Shown: positions 49,931-61,300 of the stretch, in pieces
Numbering within the stretch: the first letter of the stretch is position 1
How the letters are laid out: every line of letters begins with the position of its first letter
Assembly (NCBI GenBank): GCA_030141605.1
Contig: JAQGDQ010000372.1
Span: 140,001 to 204,000 of the forward strand
Direction: 5' to 3'
Source: Tubiluchus corallicola
Taxonomy: Eukaryota; Priapulida; Priapulimorpha; Priapulimorphida; Tubiluchidae
DNA: 64,000 bases
The notes under the pieces: model-generated
Told to the model about the DNA's origin: nothing
What the model saw: only the letters and a program-made list of their open reading frames with translations
Database searches by the model: none
Program-made: the position numbers and the translations under genes

Positions 49931-52900
49931 ATGACGTCGTATAAGCAAAAAGTTGGTCTTCAGCCCAACCTGCTTTCACCAAATTTGCTCAGGTAATCCA
50001 GTAATTTGTTTGTTTGTTTGTTTGTTTTTCGTTCATGTCGTACCCGGTGCTCACTACGCCTTTCTAAACGTGTTGTGCATTTACACACAATAAAAAATCC
50101 ATCATAAGTACAGTAAAACATCATAGTTACAGGTGCACAATTAAGAAAGTATAACACTGATGAAGTTATTAAAAATTTTGCACAAAACGTACAAGCTAAT
50201 TATCTACAGCAAAGAAATTATGGTAAAAAATAGGTCGTTATTGATTAATCGTTATCTGAACTTCTTTCTAATTCATTTCTTTTCTCTTTTTCTCTATCTC
50301 TGTCTATTATTTTATCTTAACTACTCCCTGTTTTTCTATAATTCTCTCTCTTGTTTTAAATTAAGCAGTTTTTTACACTTTTCAGGGTGGTCTTACAATC
50401 TTTGCTTCTTGACCACCATGCAGCATCTATTTCTTGTTGACAAACTATTATCTAGTTTAGTAACTATGTTAATGTACTTCTGTTAAATTTTTGTTATTAT
50501 ATTTGGAATTTTTTCCCTAACTATATCATGCTATAGTATACTAATGTAGTTCTGTTAAAATTATTGTAACTATATTTCATTTTCTAGTTATAGGGCATAA
50601 CAGTTAAAGACAATAATACAAATTCAATGTAAAAATACATGCTGAAGTGATAATAAATTACAATTAAAATTACAATGAATTAATCAATGGGGACTACTGC
50701 ACAACTAAAATAAACAATAGACAACAGTACAACAATGGTATTCTGTTAATGCTACACTTTCATGATTAGTTTAATCAAGTTTTAATGCAGCGCAAAATTG
50801 GTTTCGGTTAATGAATTTTATGTGAACTGAACTTTATATTAAAACAGTCCATCGGTAGCTCTGGTTGGGACATCGCGGTCAAGGATGTCCACAGTCAATT
50901 TATCCGGCTCTATGGTCAACCTCTGGCCACAAAAGACTCCCATCAGCACCTTGAACGTGGAGAAACAGTCTTCCAATTCATCTGGAGCAGACATTACTGT
51001 CGGTGAGTGTGCTTTATTGGAAATTATTACCACTTAGTACGTTTTCTTGTACCATGATGGTAGTCGGTTTCCATTTTATTGTTCGTTGAGGCTATGCATG
51101 TCTAAATGTTATACTTTTATATGGCTTATTTAATGATTTTCTGTGCACTGTTAATAATAGAGAAATAGATTTAATAGATTTATTTCGCAATAAACATATG
51201 CATATACATTACATGTGCATCGATAATGAGTTTTGTTAATACAAAAATATGATACAATTCATGAATTCTGCGCTAGAGACCTAAGAAGCTAGCATATGGT
51301 AGGCCACTAGAATTAGTTACGAAAAAAATTACAATATGTACAGATACAATATTACAATATATACAAATATAAATACGGGTAGGAAGTAATAAAAATATTA
51401 TACTAGAGGGGAAGTTTTTGAAAATGAAAAACAACAAATCATGATTGAGTGATCAGTTACATGTTTCAAGTAAGTTTAATTTATAATTTTTTTTAAATAT
51501 GGACAGCGAGTTGGCATTTTTAATAGCTGGAGCAATTGAATTCCGTATGTAAGGGCCATTGTATTTAATAGAAAATTTTCTAACATTAGTTTTGCACTGT
51601 ATGTAGTGATAGTTAAGTCTATAACGTGTGCCGTAATTATGTATCTCAGCATTCAAACAAAAATAATCAGTAAATAAGGGAGGCAATAATTTATGAGAGA
51701 ATTTATACATGAAAATGGCAGTTTGGAACTTATTAATGTCATAAATGTTTAGAAAGTTTTGTCTTTTAAATATTGGTGGTGTATGGTCCTGATAACCTGC
51801 AAATGTTATAGCTCGCACTGAGTTAGTTTCCAGTTCACTGTAACTGAACCAGAACCACGCCTGATAGTATTTAATGTGGTTATACCAACAGCATCACAAT
51901 GTTGCCTCATGTGCAGCTAAGTCGGTAGTGAAACCCAAGTGACATTTCAGGAAACTTTAGCGATTACTGAGTTTAGATGGATTTCGAAGTCGAACGTAAA
52001 AAACATGTGTCAAAATTTATGTTCATGCACAAATCCTGGTTTCAGAAAAACACGTTTGGGTCACTCGCCCGCGAAGTAACTCTATAAAGAGGTCTGTACG
52101 AAGTTACATTGTCCTTGGTTCTTTACGTAATAAGTTTTTAACAGTTTTTGATAATGTGACGTCACAGCAGAGTTACTGTATAATTCAAAAGTTTTACGAA
52201 AAAAATAGGTCAATGACAAGGATAGAGGGTGTTCTAAATAACGTATAACCTGTCAGTTGTGCACAAAAAACTCGATAAGCAAGTAAACCAATGCTTCACT
52301 TTCCAGACTAGTTTCTGAAAAAGAAGTATTGCGCCTCAGCAGCATTACTAAAAGGAGAACGTAATAATAACACGGGCTAAGCTGTACTGTCATTCTACAT
52401 ATCCACTTATATTGTAGTAATTATCTCAATCATTTCACAGCACTAGTTCACTTCAGACAGGATGATTTTTTTATATACTACCCCATTTTCAAGTCCGACA
52501 AAAAGTATACATTTTAACACAATAATACTGCAAAAGCGATACTGATAATACTGATAATTTATATAATAGATTAAAAACTTAATTAACAGCGGGCGAGCTC
52601 AACAATTGATGAAATCACAAACTAATATAATTTTCAACAGCAAAAATTTTCCACGAGCGTATTGCACGTGTTTGTGAAAGCGAAAATTGAAGTACGGTCC
52701 TACTGTAAGATATTCGGTGCGTTGTACTAGGCAAGTTTTAAGGTAAAAATTCAAATTTTAAATTTACTGCTGTGTTTACACAGGAGCTGTCAAACGCGTG
52801 TAGTTCGTCACAAACTAACACATCCGAACTGAGAAGTACAGCACCCGTTTTTTGTACAAAGCGTTTCCAAAATGCAGGCGCTAGTGTCCATCTAACTAAC

Positions 52901-55900
52901 GAATGACGAAATGCATGTAACAGCGGAGAACTAGTGGCGCGAACGTGAAATTGTGTTTGTGTGGTAATAATTATTTCACGTAACTCATTTTTGAAAAAAA
53001 TAGCATGTTTCCTTTCAATATTTCAAAAGTAGATTGTTTTGACCTACGGTTTAGGATTGGGTCCAGTTCTGCTTTAAGTTCAGTTTTACAAAAGTTCCAC
53101 AGAATTTGCAACAATAAAACAAACGCTGCAAAGAAATGGGAATTTTTGAACGTCCTGTGTACAGAAACTACCTACATATGTTTTAGGAACAACCGAGAGG
53201 AAGTCAAAAGATCCTGACCGAGATCAAGTAAACCACAGACCTAGCTCAAGAGCACATCTGCAAAAAATGAAGACGATAGCGAGACTAGAAATCAACATGT
53301 TGAAACCACCTCCACCGGAACCGGAAACGGTTAAACATGATTCTGTAGAACTGATGAAACAACTCAACGAATCAAAGGCTCAACTGGAGATGATAAAACT
53401 AAAAGCCAAACAAGACACCGCCGAACTCATGCGACCAACCCGAAGGCATCACAGACACCATCATCGACATCACCGTCATCGCCGCAAGCTGGAAAGGAGA
53501 GTCACAGAAACGGAGCTAGATAAACGCGAACAACAAGAAAATATCAACGAAGACAGTGCGAAAAACAATCTTCTGAAGGTCCTAGACAATACAGAAAAAA
53601 CGTTGAACAATACAAATCAGTCTCAAAGAACTGATGTAGATTCTAGACCACCTGCTAAGTTTTTCCTTCCCTCGCCTTGTATAGAAGTAACAGATCATGA
53701 TGATACCGAAAAGTTAGCGTCAGAAAATAGTCTTAGTGTGCCTAATGCTTCCTCACATACATTAGCACAAAACAAAAATCACAGAATAATTAAATCACGA
53801 CTAGAGGACAGAGTGAATGCTCTGGCGGGATTTGACATCACTGACGCTGACGACAGTGATCAAGTTTTTATTGATGATGGAATTAGCATTCCAGGACAAG
53901 CGAACAAAGGCGTAAACGAGTTTTCACCATCGAGGTCGCCACAGTCGAAAGGTGAGTTTATGACGCTTATGATCTAAATTTGCACTAATCAGAGCCTCGT
54001 GGAAACTCGTTTTTCAATTTTAATATCAGTTGTTGTATAAATGAACATACCAGAGTTGATAAAATGAAACGAAACTTAGAAAGACGCGGCTGAGTATTGG
54101 ATTCGAACTAAGGCGCTTTTCGCCAAAGGCCATAGCCACTAGACCACACAGCCACTTGTGATTAAGACAGGTCTACGTTCAGTCGCAGCAGGCTGACAAC
54201 CAATCAAACGCATGCAATCATTAGACTGACGTTTTTAGAGTGATCACTATACGATTAAATTACATGTTCTTGTTGATGTAGAGCCAAGATAATTCGTTTC
54301 TGATTAATTATTTATAATATAACTTCCAGAAAATAATGACGTGTAATATTCACAATACCAGTTATTGATTAAAGAGCAAAATAATTTGGTTAAAGTTTAT
54401 TTATTCTTGTGGTTAATGCTGCTTGCTGATTATTGTTGTTTATTGTGTGGCGTGTGAGATAGCCACGATGGGCATGGCAAACTATCAAGACTTTATTTAA
54501 TGAACTATACTTATGTGCAGAAGCCCACGACGCATTAGGCAGTTAAACAAAAGTGTTTTGAGGTCCACACCTCGAGAAAGATTAGGAACTGACTTGAGGA
54601 CGGAGGGCTGGCATTACTATCCTCTTATATTTACCGTGTTGTGTTTGTTGTTTAATAAATGTGTAGTTTATTAAACAAAGTCTTGATAGTTTGCCATGCC
54701 CATCGTGGCTGTCTCACACGCCAGACAATAAACAACAATAATCAGCAAACAGCATTAACCTCAAGAATAAATAGACCTTAACCAAATTATTTTACTTAAA
54801 GGAATCCAGAAATCGCACTTACAATACAATGGTCATGGCGTTGGACGTAATTTAAGTTTCTAGCGAGATCTTATTCAAAGTGGTGCGTATCTAACTGAAC
54901 ATTTGGCAAGTTTAGGTCCAAGCTATCTATGATAGATTCTTGTCCGTAATCCTGCCATCGTGACCGTAGGAGAGATTCAACAGGCAGAACTTCCTAAATC
55001 TCAGACGATCAGTGCTTTCTTGGCCACATAGTTAATTTCAAGTAGGCGCATAGAGAGATAATATGTAAAGTGGGTGCGAGTATCTGTGTAAACTCTTCGA
55101 GGGTAACGATGTCCTAGAGTTTCTGCTTCCGAAAAGTTTTAGAAAAGTGACAAAGTTTTAAATTTTTTATTATAAGAACAATATCCGTCTCATAAACAAC
55201 CCACTATAATAAATTTTAACAGATTTTTAGTAAGAAAACTTTTAGAAGTTGATGTCCCATACATACATTTAGTAACATTGAGTTTATTGGGGAGAGTTGG
55301 GGTAGATCCTTGCTTCTTCAGTCAAGTAAATGTTGCCTCAGCAAGGGCTTATCCCTTCAACGATCAGCCCTTCACTGTTGTAAGTCACAAGGTGCATCGT
55401 GCAGCCTGCTGTGAACTGGAGACCCACAGAATAGGTAATAGAGGGTAAGCTATGATCTACACTGTGATGAACCCAGCTGTAACTGTGCATGCGCCCGTTT
55501 GCGAGGCGGGAGCGACAGGTTGATCCGATCTCCGAACTCGACCTCTTGATTTTTAAAACATAGGAGATCTGATCTCCGAACTCGACCTCTTGATTTTTAA
55601 AACATAGGAGATCTGATCTCCGAACTCGACCTCTTGATTTTTAAAACATAGGAGATATGATCTCCGAACTCGACCTTTTGATTTTTAAAACATAGGTTAA
55701 GCTTCAGCCCAGACAATAGCGCCACTCGACGACTTAATTTTGAATGGAAGGAGTTATTAGAGACAGGAGCGAAATATAGTATCGGATCTCCGGAGCCTGA
55801 AAGTATTTCTTGTGTTAATCTATAACTACAGGCGTTAATTGGGTATAAGACCCGTGGAATCTTCACTCAGTTCTTGACGGAAGTAGTTCTCAGCGTAGCT

Positions 55901-57051
55901 AGTTGAACTGACTTTTTAAACATGTCGTCTTAAACACAGTTTTTAAAAAAACTTTATAAAACTCCAGATACATTCTACTTTACAATACTTAAATACTTTA
56001 TGAAAACAATTGAATTTGGCTCAAAGTGAATGGTAATAGAGAAACTGACCGATGTCCAGTGTCATAGACCCTTTTGTAGAGGTCACCATTCACCACACCA
56101 CCTTTCAGGCTTCTATCCTATACCAATCTATAAGTTTCTTGACTCTAGCCATCTGCGTTCGGTAATAGAAAACCTGACCGGTGTCCAGTGTCTTTGACCC
56201 TTTGGTAGAGGTCACCATTAACCATACCACTTTTCAAGGGTATCTCCAATCCTGCCCCAGATGCTTACCCTGTACATTTCTAGTTTGAGAGTTAACACGA
56301 ATTAAAACGTGGGAGTATTGGATGCCTAACGTTAATGACGAAACATCAGCATATAAGTGTGACCAAATAAATGAAAATGTTTGAAAACCTTGCCTGCTTA
56401 CGTATACATGTATTAGTAGCGTTAGGTTTCCCAAAAAACATTGACGTTTAATAAAAACTTGGATAATAATGCATATTGAAGATAAAATTTTAGCGTTTTG
56501 CCTTACAGAGGAAAGCGAGGACATTTCAGTAACAAAGATGAAATCGCAGGAAGCTTCCTCCTCCAAACGTAGCAAAACCTCGAAGAAAGAAAAGAAAGCT
56601 GGAAGGTCAAGAAATAAATCAGGTACTGCAGTTTTGTTATTACATACTTTTTACTATATGGATAAATTTATCATGTAATTAGGTACCTTAAGACATCTCT
56701 GCATGTTTTTTAACTAGCAAGTCATATGCAGTCACTGTTTCATCAAAATAACCCATGTATCAATTTCAAGGAGCTTTACTGTGACTCCTATCATTATAAA
56801 GTTAAGCTGTGCAGATGACTTATGCTTCATTATACATTATTATTATTTGTACATTTAAATGTTTTGTAAGGAGGAACACAGAATCATAAATAAAATTGTT
56901 TTAAATTTCTATTTCAGACTGGGTTTTTGTAGATCCATTGGGAGAAGGAGGAGATGATATGTACATAGACAGGCTCTTGCTCATCCAGGCCTTGCAGCAT
57001 GACACAATTCAGTGCGAGAGGTCACCTAAGAAAAGTAAAAAAGGAAAATGA
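49931..57051 (+). CDS. Unrecognised 409-aa charged, low-complexity protein
   Basis: Five exons were assembled by splice-site and phase matching: 49931-49992, 50848-51002, 53187-53951, 56509-56622, 56918-57051 (1230 nt). Boundary phases agree at all four junctions (2, 1, 1, 1), which is unlikely by chance, and exons 1 and 2 have no long open frame of their own to mislead the eye. The N-terminus is Ser/Thr-rich. Residues of about 115-150 are a charged helix (VELMKQLNESKAQLEMIKLK). A His/Arg cluster (RRHHRHHHRHHRHRR) follows, then acidic Ser-rich linkers, a Lys-rich segment (SKTSKKEKKAGRSRNK) and a better-ordered C-terminus, DWVFVDPLGEGGDDMYIDRL, ending in a basic KKSKKGK. There is no signal peptide or membrane segment. 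The composition suggests a nuclear or cytoskeletal scaffold, but I recognise no family and assign no function. Confidence 0.75.
50265..50676 (+). repeat. LINE-like 3' end, plus strand
   Basis: An inverted copy of the element at 34128-34545, ending GTGATAATAAATTACAATT. It lies in intron 1 of the unrecognised gene. Confidence 0.72.
51170..51820 (-). mobile_element. LINE fragment with the ORF2 C-terminus, minus strand
   Basis: The minus strand from 51818 to 51453 reads INKFQTAIFMYKFSHKLLPP, then HNYGTRYRLN, then YNGPYIRNSIAPAIKNA. This is the tail after the reverse transcriptase in CR1/Jockey-type elements (pattern: FMYKxxxxLLPPxF, then HNYxTR, then GPxxWNSLP). The 3' UTR ends in AATAAATCTATTAAATCTAT near 51170. 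It is 5'-truncated and lies in intron 2 of the unrecognised gene. Confidence 0.8.
52760..53090 (-). repeat. Dispersed repeat shared with the SINE-like element at 15240
   Basis: It shares CAAACTAACA, CAGCACCCGTTTTTTGT and TTTTGACCT with 15240-15420 in the same orientation. No tRNA-like head is visible. It ends about 100 bp before exon 3 of the unrecognised gene. Confidence 0.6.
54088..54153 (-). repeat. tRNA-like sequence, probable SINE head
   Basis: The minus strand reads GGCTGTGTGGTCTAGTGG at the 5' side and AGTTCGAATCC (B box), then ACTCAGCC at the 3' side. The acceptor-stem ends nearly pair, but the anticodon arm does not fold normally. It is a tRNA pseudogene or SINE head rather than a working gene. 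Confidence 0.5.
54378..54800. mobile_element. Foldback element with inverted arms over 120 bp
   Basis: The left arm (about 54378-54506) and right arm (about 54661-54797) are reverse complements with few mismatches, for example GATGGGCATGGCAAACTATC on the left and its exact complement on the right. A unique loop of about 155 bp separates them. It resembles a foldback transposon or two head-to-head copies of a shorter element. No coding sequence. It lies in intron 3 of the unrecognised gene. Confidence 0.88.
55527..55700 (+). repeat. 44-bp tandem repeat, four copies
   Basis: The unit GATCTCCGAACTCGACCTCT, then TGATTTTTAAAACATAGGAG, then ATCT repeats about four times with almost no divergence. 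It lies in intron 3 of the unrecognised gene. Confidence 0.93.
56040..56240 (+). repeat. Direct duplication of a segment of about 80 bp
   Basis: GTAATAGAGAAACTGACCGA through AGGTCACCATTCACCACACC recurs about 120 bp later with about ten differences (GTAATAGAAAACCTGACCGG and so on). Confidence 0.85.
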
Positions 57052-57498
57052 AAAAAGTTCGAATTATTGACCATGAGTATGCCATATTTACTAAGGCAAC
57101 AATACTGCCAGCTTGGTGTTGGTTTTCTCAAAATGTGTCTTAAATTTGACGACTCAAGTAGTCAAATTTTTATGTGGACTATTAGCTATTACTGATTGAA
57201 GAGACGACTAATGGTGCCTTATTGATTTTGTTCCAAGTTTTATATTATACCAAGTTATGAATATAAGAGATGCTCACAGTCAAGTGTTATATTGGGTCAT
57301 ACTAAATGGCAGCGTGATTGGCTGTGATGCAGATTACTTGATTCTGTGTGATATGATATAGTATGACATAAGATGATGCGACACAGTACTGTATAATATA
57401 GTGCAGTTGTGCTGCACTGCACTATACTGTAATCTAGCAAGTTTTTTAGCATTGTACTGTAATGTGTTCTGTACTGTACTGATACATGATGTAATGAT
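57052..57498. other. Intergenic stretch before the SINE
   Basis: Presumed 3' UTR followed by a cryptic repeat rich in ATGATA, TACTGT and TATAGT motifs (about 57340-57500). No gene was seen on either strand. Confidence 0.45.
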
Positions 57499-57508
57499 GT
57501 TATGATAT

Positions 57509-57986
57509 GTTGTTGGCATCCTTCTGTCTCGGAAGACAATGGAGTGTGCGCCGATCCGTGAACCACTGGAGTGGCTCCAGGGCGCACACCTGGGCAAGGT
57601 GTATGGAGATAATGACCTGCCCAGACAACAGGAACCCCCTCTCTTCTTCCCTGATGTAGTCCAAAGGAAAACGGAGCGATACGTTTGGCACCAGGAGCTG
57701 CCAGAGTCAGTGAGCATGCCGCACTGGTCCGCCTTCGGGGCTCCACTCCTGATTTGGAAGGTTTACTCCTCTACACATGGCCATTGGGTCACTTGACCTC
57801 CTCCGCCCTCTAGCCATTTGCTGCTTGTGCAGCTCCTAGTGTCGAGATACAGTGTGGGCATCCCGCAAGCCTACAGCACCTGGTATTCCTAGGTGGTCAC
57901 CCAACCAAGTACTAACCAGGCTCTACATTGCTCAATTTTGGTGATCAGACGAGAACCGGTGTTTTCAACGTGATATGGCAGCAGAC
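57509..57986 (-). mobile_element. 5S-rRNA-derived SINE, copy C, with target duplications
   Basis: Full-length copy: a 5S head of about 120 nt (57986 to 57867), the common body, and a short (AAC) tail at 57509. A perfect 10-bp duplication, GTTATGATAT, flanks it at 57499-57508 and 57987-57996, proving insertion by retrotransposition. The head is closer to standard 5S than copy A, with AGAGCCTGGTTAGTACTTGG intact, so this may be a young copy. Confidence 0.93.
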
Positions 57987-57996
57987 GTTATGATAT

Positions 57997-58392
57997 AGTA
58001 GCGTTTTATAAATGGCATTGCTGTCTTATAAGCCAAACACAATGCAGAAACTTTTGTAAATGCAAGTAAAATATTGTAAACATGATTATATTTACAAAAA
58101 TGAGACTTAATAAAGAACTCCACTATATACAATTTCAACAAGATTTAAAATTATAATTATTGCAAGTAAATTACACTAAATTTGATATATCCCCCCATTG
58201 ATTTCATATAAATGTGGGAAGCACAACTTAACGGCTCATTGAACTCAAACAAAAACTAATGTCAATTTTAAACACCAGGGCAAGTTATCACATACACTAG
58301 CAAAGCTTCTAGCCATAAGCATTTAGTGAGAAGAGATCTCTTGGCACTTGTACCAAAAGCGAGGTGTTTCACTTCACCTCAGAGATTGGCTA
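57997..58392. other. AT-rich DNA, probable 3' flank of the methyltransferase-like gene
   Basis: Presumably contains the minus-strand gene's 3' UTR. No exon or shared repeat was recognised. Confidence 0.4.
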
Positions 58393-61300
58393 TCACGTCT
58401 CATCTTTGGTTATCTGCATCAAAACTAGAACTGCATCAATGCCGTGATTATTGGGACAGCTCAGGACATCGGCTCGCACTCTGGTAAAAAGTTCATTTAG
58501 TATTTCCGTTTTCTCTTCTGACGAGCGATCGTTGATCAAAGCAGACCGGAACGTGCCTTCAGACCAACTTCTAACACTGTTGACGTAACTACAAGCAAAC
58601 TCCTGAGCTGAAACAGGAAGAAAATTAATTTTAACATCATTTTAAAATACTACCATATTACATACAATATCTTACAAACCAGATAAGAATATGACAACTA
58701 AAAGCACATGATAACAAAGAACATATGTGTACACAAGATAACAAAGAACATATGTGTGCATAAGATAACAAAGAACATATGTGTGCTTGCATAGCAAAAT
58801 CGTCCATAAGTCGGCAGTTAACCTTTTCTAGTTATTCACATATCCTGAACATCCATTTCATGAGGATCATTTTGATACCAAGCTGACCTCTCTATGTTAT
58901 TTTTAAGCTGAGGTAATCCACGACGAAGTTGAGGCGCAAGCTACGCACTGAAAAATGTAATCATAAGAAACATGCTGTTAAAGTCAGTCATTGTTTTTTA
59001 TCGCATTTCTACAAAACACTTAACAACCGTACAGAAAAGTGTGGTTGCTATGGATTTTACAAGATCAAATTGAAGTTACGTTTAAATCCAGTAGATGGCA
59101 CTTCCTAACGATGATCTGGTCTTGTCAACAGAAAAAACCCAAAGCAAAATGGCTGTTTCCACAAGATGCAGTTGGAGTTTGAAGTTTTTTGCAATTGCAT
59201 TACTAGTTTCTAGATAGAAAACTGGGTAAGGAGTTAGACCAAATTAGATTTTTAGTATTTCTTGGACATTTTGCTGATAATTTGATGCTAGAATATAAAA
59301 GTCCAATATATTTCGCATTTGTTTTCATAAGAAAAAAATTATATTTGACTAAATTTCTGGTGTTTTCTACTGTGAAGCATCATAATGTAAATTTAACTAT
59401 GCTGACTTATGGACGGTTTTGGTTTACAAGCACACATATCATGATGAGAATAAATTGAGCTGAAACAATTTAAGCTATAAAAATTGATAAAAATTTTATT
59501 CAAATATCAAAGCAATAAAAGAAGTTACTAAAAAAACTTTAATTACATTAATTACGAAATGAAATACAAACAATCCGACATCCGTGTGTGCTAAAGCGAA
59601 ATAAAAAATTGTTTCACAGAATTATTATTTACCTAAATATTTTGCAAAACAAACACTACTTGATTTGCAAATCAGAAACAAGAGTTTTGTCTGCCCTGTG
59701 CAGTAGTTATGTCAGAAAACCTAAACAATTGCAGAGTGACAACTAACCAATGATCGAGAACAAATCATGCGTAATTGACGGAAACGGTAGCCTGTGTCAC
59801 CGTTGCCATAGAACTTTTTTCTGCAAGTGTTTTTTGTTTCTTTCTGTGATGTACTTTCTGTGTGTCTGTGTGCATACAGGTGAAGTAGAGAGAATACAAG
59901 ATGACTACAAAATAAGTCAAACCAAATTTGTTTGATGTTTATTGTTCTCTAACTTTCGTGTGCACTAGGCTTATGAGAAAAAAACAATTTTTAAATGTTT
60001 ACAATTAACAATTTTTAGTAACAAGTTAAATGATTTTCGTAAAGTTCGTCAGACAACAATTAAAGCAATTAGATAATGCCAAGCAAAAAAACAACTGAAT
60101 ATACTTTGTGTAACAATACCATAGATATGGTTTGTGTAGATCAAAGATCTTGGTGATTGCTTAGAAGTGTTCTGCATTATAGACTGTCATGCTGCTCTGA
60201 TCTTCTTTGTTTAAGTTCCTAATTAGTTTAATAAATACTAATTTATTATGCACGCATTTGTCTGGTTGCTGATATTATTGTAGCGTGTAACACTTTGTAG
60301 CTTAATTTTATCAAAGTAGTATTCAAAGTTAATCCTGTTCAAAGTATTGAAATTTATAGAAAATAAAATCGAGTTTCCTGTTCGGAAGAAGTCTTAGCAA
60401 ACGAACATGTTACTTTGAACAGCATTAACTTTGAATAGTAGTTTGATAAAATTAAGCTACAAAGTATGTTCAGTTGTTTTTTTGCTCGGCATTATCTAAT
60501 TGCTTTCATTGTCAATTCAGTGGAAATGAAGCAACTGACAGACTTGTTTTTAAGTTCTCTCTGCGCAGAGGTTACCAGCTTGGAGGTTCCTAGGTACAAT
60601 GCGTTCGTTTACTCGGACTTCTTCGGAACAGGAAACTTGATTTTATTTTCTATAAATTTCACACCGATAAGCAGGCCAGAAATTTACGAAGATGGTCGTG
60701 GACGGGCTGTAGAGTCCAACAAGAAACTCCTGCCAAGTTCCACTGCTGTTCCACGTATTAAAACAAGAATGCTTAACCAAACTTCATGATAAAAGAAGCC
60801 ACTTACATTCCTCTTCTGATCTGGTACCGGTCAGCCAGCGATCACGTAGTGGACAATAGAAGTACTTTGTGTTCATTGACATGAGCCGAAGTCCCATTTG
60901 ATACACAGAGGAATTTCGATCCAGAAACGGTGCTCCGTGTTCCTCCTCTGTGCGATGGTAGGTGCAAAAGAGCGCACTTCTAAATTCAGCCTAGGTAAAC
61001 AAACCAGAATCAACAGAGCATAATAACAAGAAAACATAAATTTCTGAAGCGACATGTGAACATGTGAAATTTCTGAAAAGACCTTCATTATGTGGAAAAC
61101 TTACATACCCAGCGTTCATAAACACTGATTTCTGTTACTAAACCAAAGAAGACAAGAACTTGAATACTTGAAAGAAGTCTAAACTAGATGAGGCAATGTG
61201 ATCTCTCTAATAAACGATTTTTTGGCTTTCACACCAGCTTTGTTGCTGACAGTGGTTGAAAAACATGAGCAACTAATACTGTAGCTTATTACCTACATTG

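Noticed and set aside
50839-51033. Minus-strand 64-codon frame that looks protein-like
   Set aside because: The plus strand has an acceptor at 50847 and a donor at 51003 whose phases match exons on both sides of the unrecognised gene. The minus frame is the shadow of that exon.
53005-53217. 70-codon frame overlapping the start of exon 3 of the unrecognised gene
   Set aside because: It lies largely in a dispersed repeat and is out of phase with the long frame continued by later exons; an acceptor at 53181-53186 explains the exon start better.
60466-60789. 107-codon plus-strand open frame
   Set aside because: It covers one arm of the interleaved inverted repeats and abuts the antisense of a methyltransferase exon. 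It has no family resemblance and no splice support.
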